Part shown: in pieces, positions 35,723-44,125 of the stretch | Numbering within the stretch: position 1 is the first letter of the stretch | Layout: each line of letters begins with the position of its first letter | NCBI RefSeq assembly: GCF_004362055.1 | Contig: NZ_SNXB01000001.1 | Span: 186,001 to 250,000, forward strand | DNA: 64,000 nucleotides | Source of the DNA: Flavobacterium sp. 245 | Lineage (GTDB): Bacteria > Bacteroidota > Bacteroidia > Flavobacteriales > Flavobacteriaceae | Reading direction: 5' to 3' | The notes under the pieces: model-generated | Seen by the model: only the letters and a program-made list of their open reading frames with translations | The model's database searches: none | Told to the model about the DNA's origin: nothing | Position numbers and translations under genes: made by a program

Positions 35723-36952
35723 TTAGTCGATTTTACGTTGTGAAAACCATCTGTCATTGAAAGAGAAACTTGCGCTGAAGTTTAAATAATTCTCCTGAAT
35801 CAAGCCTGCAGAAGTTGTACCTCTCTTACCAAATTCGATTCCTATGTTCACATTTGAAAAAGATCCAGTAATTGGAAATCCTGCACCTAAAGTCATCCCC
35901 ACATCATTTATTGACTGATTATTAATTACCAATCCTATTTTTTCGTATTTCAAACCGGCTCTATAGGTAACTCTGCTGAAATAATTTGTAAACGAAGTGT
36001 AATTAGGAATATAATATCCTCCAACAGCATATTTTGAATACTTCTCATAACGAACATCATCGCTTGAATTGTAATAATTTTGATACTGTCCTTCTCCTTG
36101 AAATGCTAATGTAGTACCAACAAGCCATTTTCTAGGTATACCAACACCCGCACCAATTGTCAATTTATTACCCATTTTTAATTTTGCTGCAACGGGATCA
36201 AATGTAATAGGATCTGGATCATCAGTTACCGAAATAACTCTGGTATTGTCTGCATTTAATGTACTTGCAAATGTGTAATTTAAACTAGTAAACAACATCA
36301 TTTTTTTATAAATCTTAGTCTGATACATTGTTCCGATATTAAAATTAATACCCGACAATTCAGATTTATTTGTTTCTGTTGTTGGATTTGCAACACCAGT
36401 GATTGCCTCTACGCTTGTTGTAGTAATTGAACCAAAATTATATTGTGCATCAGCTCCAATATTCCAGTTTGGTTTGATTTTATAACCTAAACCAAAGAAC
36501 ACTTTATTAACACCGCCTTTTCCTTGAAATTGGCTGTTTGTCGCTCCTTCTGTATCTGTATTATCGTTCAAGATTTTATATCCAACTGAAGTTAACGGAA
36601 CCAAACCAAAAGCCGCTCCCCATTTTCCCATTGGAATCCCTACTGCCAAATAGTCGAAAGTGGCACGCTGCGCTTTCTCTGACTGAGTAGAATTTTTTAA
36701 AGTAGAAGTACCAAAACTTCCTCCAACTGTAAATGTAGTTTGTCTTAAACTCGCATAACTTGAAGGATTATCAACATTCAAGTGAATACTATCTTGTTCT
36801 ATTGAAACCCCAGCCATAGATCTGTTTTCTAGAGTACCTTTAAATCTTGCATCTCCAATTCCGTAAAAAGAGTATGGTGAAGCTGTACCTTGCTGAGCAA
36901 ATGAAACGAACGAGATAAGTAAACAAGCACTTATTATAATTTTTTTAATCAT
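35723..36952 (-). CDS. Outer-membrane beta-barrel protein (FadL/OmpP1-like)
   Basis: 409 residues with a signal peptide (KKIIISACLLISFVSFAQQ). The body is made of repeated amphipathic strands with Gly and aromatic residues and resembles the porin-like OmpP1/FadL group (SPYSFYGIGDARFKG, RSMAGVSI, VGIPMGKWGAAFGLVPLTSVGY). It overlaps coaX by 8 bp. Its location with lptC suggests a role in the outer envelope. Substrate unknown. Confidence 0.8.
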   Translation of the reverse strand: MIKKIIISACLLISFVSFAQQGTASPYSFYGIGDARFKGTLENRSMAGVSIEQDSIHLNVDNPSSYASLRQTTFTVGGSFGTSTLKNSTQSEKAQRATFDYLAVGIPMGKWGAAFGLVPLTSVGYKILNDNTDTEGATNSQFQGKGGVNKVFFGLGYKIKPNWNIGADAQYNFGSITTTSVEAITGVANPTTETNKSELSGINFNIGTMYQTKIYKKMMLFTSLNYTFASTLNADNTRVISVTDDPDPITFDPVAAKLKMGNKLTIGAGVGIPRKWLVGTTLAFQGEGQYQNYYNSSDDVRYEKYSKYAVGGYYIPNYTSFTNYFSRVTYRAGLKYEKIGLVINNQSINDVGMTLGAGFPITGSFSNVNIGIEFGKRGTTSAGLIQENYLNFSASFSFNDRWFSQRKID

Positions 36953-37679
36953 TGTCGATTTTATATTGAAATGTTTGGTTCAAACTTTCTAAAAGGAAAT
37001 TTGAATTGGCAAATATGGTATTTTTTAATCGTTTAGCCAAAAATTCTGCATCGCCTCCCGTTAAAATTATTATAAAATTTGAAAACGCAGCCCGATATTC
37101 ATCGATAAAACCGTCGATCTCATAGACGAAGCCATTAACAACTCCCGAATGAATCGCCTCTGCAGTAGAGTTTCCTACATATGATTCTGGTTCTTTAAAA
37201 GTCAGCAAAGGCAGTTTAGCCGTGAATTGATGCAACGATTCGTATCGCAATCTAAGTCCCGGAGAGATTGCACCGCCAAGATAATTGTCATTTTCGTCGA
37301 TAAAATCGTAGGTAATGCAAGTTCCGGCGTCAATAACTAATCTGTTTTTTTTAGGAAATTGTAAAGTTGCGCCTGCAGCCAAAATCATTCGATCGATACC
37401 TAAAGTTTTTGGCGTTGCATATTTATTATGAAAAGGAAAAACATCTTCATGAGTAAAAAAATGAATATTCAATTGCTTTTCGAAGATCAAAAAAGATTGT
37501 TTTTCTATACTTCCGACAGAAGCAACAACCAAATCGGAGCAATTTTGAAATTTTTCTAATATTTCTTTAATTTTTTTTTCGAGTTCATTTTTCTCAAAAA
37601 CAAAATTCTCCAAGGCAGTATTTCGCTCAAAGACAGATGCTTTAATTCTTGTATTACCAATATCTACAGTTAAAATCAT
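36945..37679 (-). CDS. coaX: Type III pantothenate kinase
   Basis: 244 residues from the ATG at 37679 (ILTVDIGNTRIKASVFE). The frame is open for another 195 bp upstream, but that part runs antisense through a tRNA gene and is not coding. The ASKHA-fold motifs VDIGNTRIK, KTLGIDRMILAAGA, VIDAGTCITYDFID, GGAISPGLRLRYESL and LTGGDAEFLAKRL are intact. It phosphorylates pantothenate, the first step of CoA synthesis, in the cytosol. It is first in the minus-strand run of envelope genes. Confidence 0.95.
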   Translation of the reverse strand: MILTVDIGNTRIKASVFERNTALENFVFEKNELEKKIKEILEKFQNCSDLVVASVGSIEKQSFLIFEKQLNIHFFTHEDVFPFHNKYATPKTLGIDRMILAAGATLQFPKKNRLVIDAGTCITYDFIDENDNYLGGAISPGLRLRYESLHQFTAKLPLLTFKEPESYVGNSTAEAIHSGVVNGFVYEIDGFIDEYRAAFSNFIIILTGGDAEFLAKRLKNTIFANSNFLLESLNQTFQYKIDND

Positions 37680-37731
37680 ATCTATTTTATTACCATTGCG
37701 AAGATACGAATTGATTTTTTTAAAAAAATGT

Positions 37732-37762
37732 TTTGGATAAACGAAAAATGATTCTATCTTTG
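37732..37762 (+). promoter_or_regulatory. Promoter of tRNA-Phe
   Basis: TTTG at 37732-37735, 19 nt, then TATCTTTG at 37755-37762, 21 nt before the tRNA. This is the best match to the Bacteroidota promoter pattern in the window. Confidence 0.7.
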
Positions 37763-37783
37763 CACCCGCATTGAGCACAAGAC

Positions 37784-37859
37784 GGTACCTTAGCTCAGAT
37801 GGTAGAGCAATGGACTGAAAATCCATGTGTCCCTGGTTCGATCCCTGGAGGTACCACCA
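37784..37859 (+). tRNA. tRNA-Phe (anticodon GAA), CCA encoded
   Basis: A 73-nt tRNA body plus encoded CCA. The acceptor stem is GGTACCT / AGGTACC, the D arm GCTC...GAGC, the anticodon arm ATGGA CTGAAAA TCCAT with GAA, and the T loop TTCGATC. The T stem CCTGG/CCTGG has a central T-T mismatch. A promoter lies before it and a terminator right after. Confidence 0.96.
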
Positions 37860-37860
37860 A

Positions 37861-37888
37861 AACCCGAATAGCAATATTCGGGTTTTTT
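37861..37888 (+). terminator. Terminator of tRNA-Phe
   Basis: AACCCGAATA (37861-37870) / TATTCGGGTT (37875-37884), followed by T residues. Confidence 0.88.
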
Positions 37889-37910
37889 GTTTTTACACCC
37901 TTTTAATATT

Positions 37911-38010
37911 CAACCGCAAAGAGCAAAAGTTTAACGCAAAGGTTCGCAAAGTTTAATTTATTGCTTTGCGGACCTTTGCGTTTTTTTTCTTTATATTCTT
38001 TGCGATTAAA
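37911..38010. repeat. CTTTGCG-type inverted repeat, copy 2
   Basis: CAACCGCAAAGA at the left end and TTCTTTGCGATTAAA at the right end. Inside are several CGCAAAG words on the left and CTTTGCG words on the right, so the RNA can fold into a long imperfect hairpin. Related to 12126-12192 and 60980-61198. Confidence 0.7.
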
Positions 38011-38176
38011 TTTGACTTTTTCAAGGACTTTATAAAGCATATACTACTAAAAATAAAAAAGTCAACAAATACATTCTTTTTGTTAAAAAAGTATTAAGTG
38101 AATATGAAAATATCTTCTATATTCGTAAAACTATAATTTTATTATTTAATCGTTATTAAGTACACAAAACAGTTTT

Positions 38177-39673
38177 ATGAGCAAAACTTCGACTAAAGGT
38201 ATTTGGAAAGTTATTTCGGCATCCTCAATGGGAACAATGATTGAATGGTACGATTTTTATATTTTTGGGAGTTTAGCAGTTGTTATTTCGACAAAATTTT
38301 TTCCAAGTGATAATCCAGCAGCGGCATTTTTATCCACTTTGGCCACGTTTGCTGCGGGATTTGTAGTACGACCTTTTGGAGCTTTGTTTTTTGGAAGATT
38401 AGGTGATATTATTGGCCGAAAATATACTTTTATGGCTACGCTGTTATTAATGGGTGGTTCTACTTTTTTAATAGGCTGTATTCCGAGTTATGAAACTATT
38501 GGTTTTGTTGCTCCTTTATTAGTATTGATTCTGCGTTTGCTTCAAGGCCTTGCTTTAGGCGGTGAATATGGTGGTGCAGCGACCTATGTTGCAGAACATG
38601 CGCCAGTTGGTCAAAAAGGATACTGGACATCTTGGATTCAGACTACAGCTACTGTAGGCTTATTTATTTCATTAATGGTGATTTTGGCCACAAAAAATGC
38701 ACTTTCTGCTGAAGCTTTTGATACTTGGGGATGGCGCGTACCTTTTTGGGTTTCAATTGTAATGGTAGGTGTTTCGTATTTAATCCGAAAAAACATGGAC
38801 GAATCACCTGTTTTTGCAAAAGCTAAAAAAGAAGGAACAACAAGCACAAACCCATTAAAGGAAAGTTTTGGAAACCGATATAATTTAAAATTTGTTTTAC
38901 TGGCTCTTTTTGGCGCTACAATGGGGCAAGGTGTTGTTTGGTACACAGGACAGTTCTACGCTATGAGTTTCATGAAAACCGTCATGAATATAGATTCTTC
39001 ACAAGTTGATGAACTTTTAGGAATTGCCTTGCTCCTAGGAACTCCCTTTTTTATTGTTTTTGGATGGCTAAGCGACAAAGTTGGACGAAAATATATTATG
39101 ATGCTTGGAATGTTCCTTGCTATTTTTTCTTATAGACCGATCTATAAAAAAATGTACAACACAACAAATATTAAAAACAAGACAGAAATTACAGCGAAAA
39201 CAACTCAAAGTACTGAATTAACAAAGAATAATGATACTTTAATCACTATTTCCAAAACCTATACAGACGGAACATCGTATGTAGAAAAGAAAACTGTTTT
39301 TGCCGATAAAAAAGAGGCACAAAGCACTTTTACAGTTACAATAAATTCAGAGAACCAATGGACATTAATTTTTTGGGTTTTCATTCAGGTTCTATTTGTT
39401 ACAATGGTTTATGGACCAATTGCAGCGTTTTTAGTGGAGATGTTTCCAACTAAAATACGATATACTTCAATGTCTCTTCCTTATCATGTAGGGAATGGAA
39501 TTTTTGGAGGACTGCTTCCTGCAATTTCGACCTATTTAGTAACCCATGCAAAAGCAAATAAAAAACCTGAATTTTATCTGGATGGGCTTTGGTACCCAAT
39601 TATTATTGCTTCGATCTGCTTTGTGATTGGAATGGTTTACATTGATAATAAAAACAAAACGAATCACCTTTAA
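38177..39673 (+). CDS. MFS transporter, metabolite:H+ symporter (MHS) type
   Basis: 498 residues with 12 membrane segments. The sequence SMGTMIEWYDFYIFGSLA and the loop 2-3 motif GRLGDIIGRKYTF are typical of the MHS family (ProP, KgtP and ShiA relatives), as is LLQGLALGGEYGGAATY. A polar insert of about 75 residues (about 325-398, rich in Lys and Thr) separates helices 8 and 9, longer than in most family members. The substrate is not predictable; organic acids or osmolytes are usual. A small membrane protein gene follows 14 bp later. Confidence 0.9.
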   Translation: MSKTSTKGIWKVISASSMGTMIEWYDFYIFGSLAVVISTKFFPSDNPAAAFLSTLATFAAGFVVRPFGALFFGRLGDIIGRKYTFMATLLLMGGSTFLIGCIPSYETIGFVAPLLVLILRLLQGLALGGEYGGAATYVAEHAPVGQKGYWTSWIQTTATVGLFISLMVILATKNALSAEAFDTWGWRVPFWVSIVMVGVSYLIRKNMDESPVFAKAKKEGTTSTNPLKESFGNRYNLKFVLLALFGATMGQGVVWYTGQFYAMSFMKTVMNIDSSQVDELLGIALLLGTPFFIVFGWLSDKVGRKYIMMLGMFLAIFSYRPIYKKMYNTTNIKNKTEITAKTTQSTELTKNNDTLITISKTYTDGTSYVEKKTVFADKKEAQSTFTVTINSENQWTLIFWVFIQVLFVTMVYGPIAAFLVEMFPTKIRYTSMSLPYHVGNGIFGGLLPAISTYLVTHAKANKKPEFYLDGLWYPIIIASICFVIGMVYIDNKNKTNHL

Positions 39674-39687
39674 TACCTACATATAAT

Positions 39688-39912
39688 ATGAATACAGTTA
39701 AGAAAATTTTAGGTGTTTTGTGGATTATACTTTCCATTGCTGCCGCTTATTTCTGCGTGTTTGAATTTGGCTTGCCAAAATTTTTATCAGACCAGCAGGA
39801 TGATACAGTATTTGGAATTATAACCTTATTCATTCTAACCCCGCTAATCGTTTTAGGCTTGGGAACTTTTGGCTATTTTTCTTTGATCGGAGAATACAAC
39901 GAGAAAAAATAA
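39688..39912 (+). CDS. Small membrane protein next to the MHS transporter
   Basis: 74 residues with two hydrophobic segments (about 5-28 and 43-66) and short charged ends. It is 14 bp after the transporter gene and before a terminator, so both form one transcript. Small partners of this kind often accompany such transporters in Bacteroidota, but the function is unknown. Confidence 0.75.
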   Translation: MNTVKKILGVLWIILSIAAAYFCVFEFGLPKFLSDQQDDTVFGIITLFILTPLIVLGLGTFGYFSLIGEYNEKK

Positions 39913-39930
39913 CCAAAACAACCTTAAACA

Positions 39931-39962
39931 AAAAGGGCTGTCTATTTCTAGACAGCCCTTTT
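39931..39962. terminator. Terminator between convergent transcripts
   Basis: Perfect 14-bp stem AAAAGGGCTGTCTA (39931-39944) / TAGACAGCCCTTTT (39949-39962). Symmetrical A- and T-runs let it work for both the transporter unit and the convergent amylase unit. Confidence 0.88.
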
Positions 39963-40054
39963 ACACTACTAAAAAACCAAAATTTAAATACCTATTAAAA
40001 TTTCAAACCTAAAAGCAGCAGTTTGCTTTTGATCTAAATTTTAAAATGACGTAT

Positions 40055-42928
40055 TTATTTCTTTATGAATTTCATAACCTGAATTTTATCATTTTCATCA
40101 TGCGCTTTTACCACATATAATCCTGTTTTCAAATCGCTTACATTATATTGAAAATCTGCACTTCCATTTGAAATAAAACTTTTTACTAATTGTCCTGAAA
40201 TTGAATAAACCTGAACTTTAGAAACTGCCGTATTTAATGTGAAATAATTTGAAACTGGATTAGGATATAAATTTACAGCGCTTGTTTTATCAAAATCTGG
40301 AATTGCTAAATTGGCTGTTTTATTTCCATAAATTCTATATTCTCCTGGACCTAAATTTACTGTTGCATTAACATCTGCAACATTTAATGAAGAATTATCC
40401 ATTAAATTATACCATGTACCAGTATATTGAAAACCTGTTGCAACATTTTGTGCTGTTATATCAAAATTGGCTAAAATCAAGACATCCTTTAATTGTGTCG
40501 CAGCCAGATTGCTGTTTGTTATTTTAATATTGACCGTTAATGTATTTGCATTTGCCATTGTTGCTGTTCCTGAAAATACTGGTTCAGTCACTTTAAGATT
40601 GATCATTTTTGCCCAGTCATAATAAATTTTATTACGATTGGTATCGCCCAACCAATTTTCTGTCCATTGTGGCTGTGGTTTTGTATCAAGTTTACAATCT
40701 CCTGGAACAGTAGCTGAATTATCATTTACACTTCCGTCATTACAAGTATAAATCGAATCATCCCAACCTAATTCTCCAAAATGCCAAATCATTTTTGGAC
40801 CAGGAATCAAAAGTGAAACAGCGCCAACAGCTGACATTCTTGATAAAGCTGTATTTAAATTTTTTACATTATAAGTTCCTGATGTATTTCCATACATCAC
40901 ATTTTTATACATCAAACGTTCTTCGTCATGACTTTCGGCATAACCCATTAAACGATTTCCGGTAAAACCACGGCTAGAGCTCATCATTCTTGAAATATTG
41001 TTGCTTGATGAATATCCCATTGACAACTGATTATATTGATCTGTCATTTTACCCCACATCATAACACCTTTGCTTGGTGTTTCAGTAACGCGGTAATTTG
41101 CCCATTGCTGCTCTTCGCTGTCAGAACCTAAGTGCTCAAAAATAGTATAATGTGTCGGATCAAGACTCCAAGAATAATCGGCATATTTTTTCAAAACATC
41201 AACTCTATCTTGCTGGTACGCATTTGTACAAGATTCATCCGAAGCTGTACAAGCCTGAGTGAATCCTTTTGTTAAATCCCAGCGGAAACCATCAATTTTA
41301 TATTCTTGAATCCATTGCTTCACAACTCTTTCAACGTAATATTGCGTTTTTGCTGACTGATGATTAAAATCTTCACCTACGCTATAAGTATGTTTTGCAA
41401 CTGTATTAAAGTAGGGATTTTCGGCAGTTGGTGATCCAAAACCATCTCCGTCAGGATCGTTCATCCACATTCTAACCATCGGATTTCTTCCAAAAGCATG
41501 GTTTAAAGCCACGTCCAAAATCACTGCGATTCCGTTTTGATGACACAAATCGATAAGTTCTTTTAATTTATCTGATGTACCATAAAATTTATCTAAAGCC
41601 ATGTGAAATGAAGTATTATATCCCCAGCTTTCATTGCCTTCAAATTCCATTACCGGCATTAATTCGATCGCATTTATTTTAAGTGTTTTAAAATAATCTA
41701 TTCGATCTATTAAAGTCTGATAATTCTTCTTAGCGTCAAAATCACGAACTAAAACCTCGTAAACAACCAACTTGTCTTTTTCTGGTTTGGTAAAATTTGT
41801 CACTTGCCAATTGTATGGCGTTTGTCCTGTTTTTAATACTGTAACTTCAAAACTTTGTCCCGCTGGATAAGCTGGCAAATTTGGATAAGAAGCTGCAGGA
41901 ATTCCACCATCATCATAAGGAGATAAAACCAACGTTGAATAAGGATCTGCTGTTTTTACTAATGCAGGAGAATTTGCCATTGGCGTACTCTCGCCTACCC
42001 AATATTGATAGGTATTATTTGTTCCCGAAACTAATCCTGTCAATTCCAGCCAAAATTTATCAGAAGATGGATCTTTTTTCATTGCATAAGCCGTTGTAGG
42101 CTGCCAATTATTAAAACTTCCAGCAACGTAAACAAAATCTTTTAAAGGCGCATCTAAAACCAAAGTTGCTTTTGTAGCATCAGAAGCATTGTAATTTATT
42201 CCATCAACTAACCCTGCAGGAATAGCCGCTAAAACTGTATTTGGATTTACAACAACCGAAAACTTTTTTGAGATTGTAACAGTTCCCTGAACCACTACTA
42301 ACTCATAACTTTGATTATCTGTAATATTATTTGCAGTATAAGAATAACTTGCAGTACTTGCGTTAGTATTAATTGTCGTTCCGTTTGCTTTTAATGTATA
42401 GCTTGCCACTCCGTTTGTATTAGTTGCAGCAATATTAAAATTAGAACCTGACGCTAATATTGTTGTACTATTTTCTGTTGGAGAAGTCAGTGTTACTTGA
42501 AAAGAACCCACTTCAACTAGAATATCTTGTGATTTTTTGTCGCCAGTTCCGTTTTTAGCTTTAATTAAAAATCCAATTTTACCAATTCCTGTTGTATTGT
42601 AATAAGTCGTTGGTGTAATTGTTTTAGTATAAGTATCGGTTCCTGCATTATAAGTAAATCTACTTTCCTCGCTTGACGCTTCCCATGTACCATTGTTTGG
42701 TGTACCTTTTTGAGTTGTGTCATTAGTATCAAATGCCCAAGCCCACATATATAAAGCATTTCCAGTAACACCCCATGTACCTTCATTTATACTGCTTCCA
42801 TTTATAGTAATTGTAATAGATGCAGTTTCCTCAAAAGTAGATGGACTAACTGAATAGCTTGCTGTTTGTATCTGCGCAAATGAAATCGCCGACAACAAAA
42901 AGAAAAATAATAGTAAAGTTTTTTTCAT
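40055..42928 (-). CDS. Secreted GH13 alpha-amylase with T9SS sorting domain
   Basis: 957 residues. A signal peptide (LLLFFFLLSAISFAQ) is followed by N-terminal beta domains (one resembling CBM48 near 245-345, FVYVAGSFNNWQP), then a GH13 barrel. Region I is DVALNHAFG (about 469), the nucleophile Asp is in GFRWDLTKG (about 548), the acid Glu in IFEHLGSD (about 596) and the third Asp in AESHDEER (about 666). The last 75 residues (LYPNPVSNYFTL to VMKFIKK) are a type A T9SS C-terminal domain, so it is secreted across the outer membrane and probably fixed on the surface. It replaces the surface lipoprotein amylase SusG of Bacteroides. A hairpin separates it from susE. Confidence 0.93.
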   Translation of the reverse strand: MKKTLLLFFFLLSAISFAQIQTASYSVSPSTFEETASITITINGSSINEGTWGVTGNALYMWAWAFDTNDTTQKGTPNNGTWEASSEESRFTYNAGTDTYTKTITPTTYYNTTGIGKIGFLIKAKNGTGDKKSQDILVEVGSFQVTLTSPTENSTTILASGSNFNIAATNTNGVASYTLKANGTTINTNASTASYSYTANNITDNQSYELVVVQGTVTISKKFSVVVNPNTVLAAIPAGLVDGINYNASDATKATLVLDAPLKDFVYVAGSFNNWQPTTAYAMKKDPSSDKFWLELTGLVSGTNNTYQYWVGESTPMANSPALVKTADPYSTLVLSPYDDGGIPAASYPNLPAYPAGQSFEVTVLKTGQTPYNWQVTNFTKPEKDKLVVYEVLVRDFDAKKNYQTLIDRIDYFKTLKINAIELMPVMEFEGNESWGYNTSFHMALDKFYGTSDKLKELIDLCHQNGIAVILDVALNHAFGRNPMVRMWMNDPDGDGFGSPTAENPYFNTVAKHTYSVGEDFNHQSAKTQYYVERVVKQWIQEYKIDGFRWDLTKGFTQACTASDESCTNAYQQDRVDVLKKYADYSWSLDPTHYTIFEHLGSDSEEQQWANYRVTETPSKGVMMWGKMTDQYNQLSMGYSSSNNISRMMSSSRGFTGNRLMGYAESHDEERLMYKNVMYGNTSGTYNVKNLNTALSRMSAVGAVSLLIPGPKMIWHFGELGWDDSIYTCNDGSVNDNSATVPGDCKLDTKPQPQWTENWLGDTNRNKIYYDWAKMINLKVTEPVFSGTATMANANTLTVNIKITNSNLAATQLKDVLILANFDITAQNVATGFQYTGTWYNLMDNSSLNVADVNATVNLGPGEYRIYGNKTANLAIPDFDKTSAVNLYPNPVSNYFTLNTAVSKVQVYSISGQLVKSFISNGSADFQYNVSDLKTGLYVVKAHDENDKIQVMKFIKK

Positions 42929-42949
42929 AATTTATATGGTTATTAAAAA

Positions 42950-42969
42950 AGGCTATCCGTAGATAGCCT
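42950..42969 (-). terminator. Intercistronic hairpin with T-run between susE and the amylase
   Basis: On the minus strand the stem is AGGCTATC / GATAGCCT (42969-42962 and 42957-42950), loop of 4 nt, followed by six T. It lies within the apparent susCDE-amylase operon and may cut down read-through into the amylase. Confidence 0.7.
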
Positions 42970-42988
42970 CTTTCTATGTTTCAACTTA

Positions 42989-44092
42989 TTACTGTTTTAC
43001 CATTGTATAAGTATAATTTCTTGGGTTGCTTAAATCCAAAGTAATTAAATATTTTCCAGCACTAGTACCAATATTTGTCCCTCCTTCTTCTAGAGTTCCA
43101 TTAGCTCCTGTGTCTCCAAAGTTAAGATCCCAGTTGCCATTTGCTCTAAATTTCAAACCATTATCTGGAGCTGACTGAGCTGTTAAAGTTGCAATAACTG
43201 TCCATTTTTTAGTTGCAGGATCATAAGTCATTGGAGTATCAGCATCCCATCCTCCTGGAGTTGCATTACCAATAATTCCCCAAGTAGTTTTTAATGTAGC
43301 GATTGATAATTTTGCTGGGTCAGTATCGGCTTTAATTCTGTAGTAACCTGGTGTAAGGATTGAAAGATTTTTAGCATCTCCTGCTCCACTTAAAGTACCA
43401 GCTGCAGTACCAGTTCCGTAGTTTGTACCACTCCAGTCAGATTTAGTAGATAATTTGTATCCTTGTCCGTCTTTTGTAGCATCTTGCGCAGTTGCAAAAT
43501 ATACATAACCTTCAAAAGCAGTTTTTCCGTAACCTTCGGCTAATAATGTTGGAGCAGATGCCTGAGTCCAATCAGCTGCACCATAACCACTAGCAATTTG
43601 ATATCCTCCAGGAACATATAATTTTGGAGTTTCAGTAGTATAAGGTGTTACAACAATCCCTGTAACATTTGAAAATTGAGTTTCAGTACCAACTGCAGAT
43701 TTAACTCTAACTTCGAAATCACCAGGAGTAAATGGAGTTGCACCTAAAGACAAAATTGCAGTATTCATTTTTTCTACAGAAACTGATACTTGATTTTGAG
43801 ATTTAACAGTACCTAATTCTTTAGGCGTTTTGAATGTATTTCCTTTTTTGTCAATTTCTACTACGTAGCTTACTTCAACACTTCCTCCAAAATCTGCAGA
43901 AGTCCAAGTAAAACGCTCTGCTTGATTCGCAGCAGCATCTGGAGTTAAAACATATGCAGTTCCGCTTTGAGGAGCTGTTAATACAGGGGCAGTAACCGCC
44001 TCGATTACAGGTCTGTCTTGAACATCTTCAACGCTGCATGATACTGCAACTAATGCTAATAAAGCAATTAATGATTTAGTTATATTTTTCAT
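42989..44092 (-). CDS. susE: SusE-like starch-binding outer-membrane lipoprotein
   Basis: 367 residues with a lipoprotein signal (LIALLALVAVSCSVED). The N-terminal Ig-like SusE domain (about 30-155, VTAPVLTAPQSGTAYVLTPD) is followed by two beta-sandwich starch-binding modules (about 158-265, KLYVPGGYQIASGYGAADW; and about 268-367, TTWGIIGNATPGGWDADTPM). It lies after susD and should bind maltodextrins on the cell surface. No SusF gene is present. Confidence 0.92.
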   Translation of the reverse strand: MKNITKSLIALLALVAVSCSVEDVQDRPVIEAVTAPVLTAPQSGTAYVLTPDAAANQAERFTWTSADFGGSVEVSYVVEIDKKGNTFKTPKELGTVKSQNQVSVSVEKMNTAILSLGATPFTPGDFEVRVKSAVGTETQFSNVTGIVVTPYTTETPKLYVPGGYQIASGYGAADWTQASAPTLLAEGYGKTAFEGYVYFATAQDATKDGQGYKLSTKSDWSGTNYGTGTAAGTLSGAGDAKNLSILTPGYYRIKADTDPAKLSIATLKTTWGIIGNATPGGWDADTPMTYDPATKKWTVIATLTAQSAPDNGLKFRANGNWDLNFGDTGANGTLEEGGTNIGTSAGKYLITLDLSNPRNYTYTMVKQ

Positions 44093-44125
44093 TTGTGGTA
44101 TTTTTTAATTTCGTTATTCAGTTAG

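Noticed and set aside
37680..37874. Upstream extension of the coaX frame by 65 codons
   Set aside because: It runs antisense through tRNA-Phe and its promoter. The protein family starts at the ATG at 37679.
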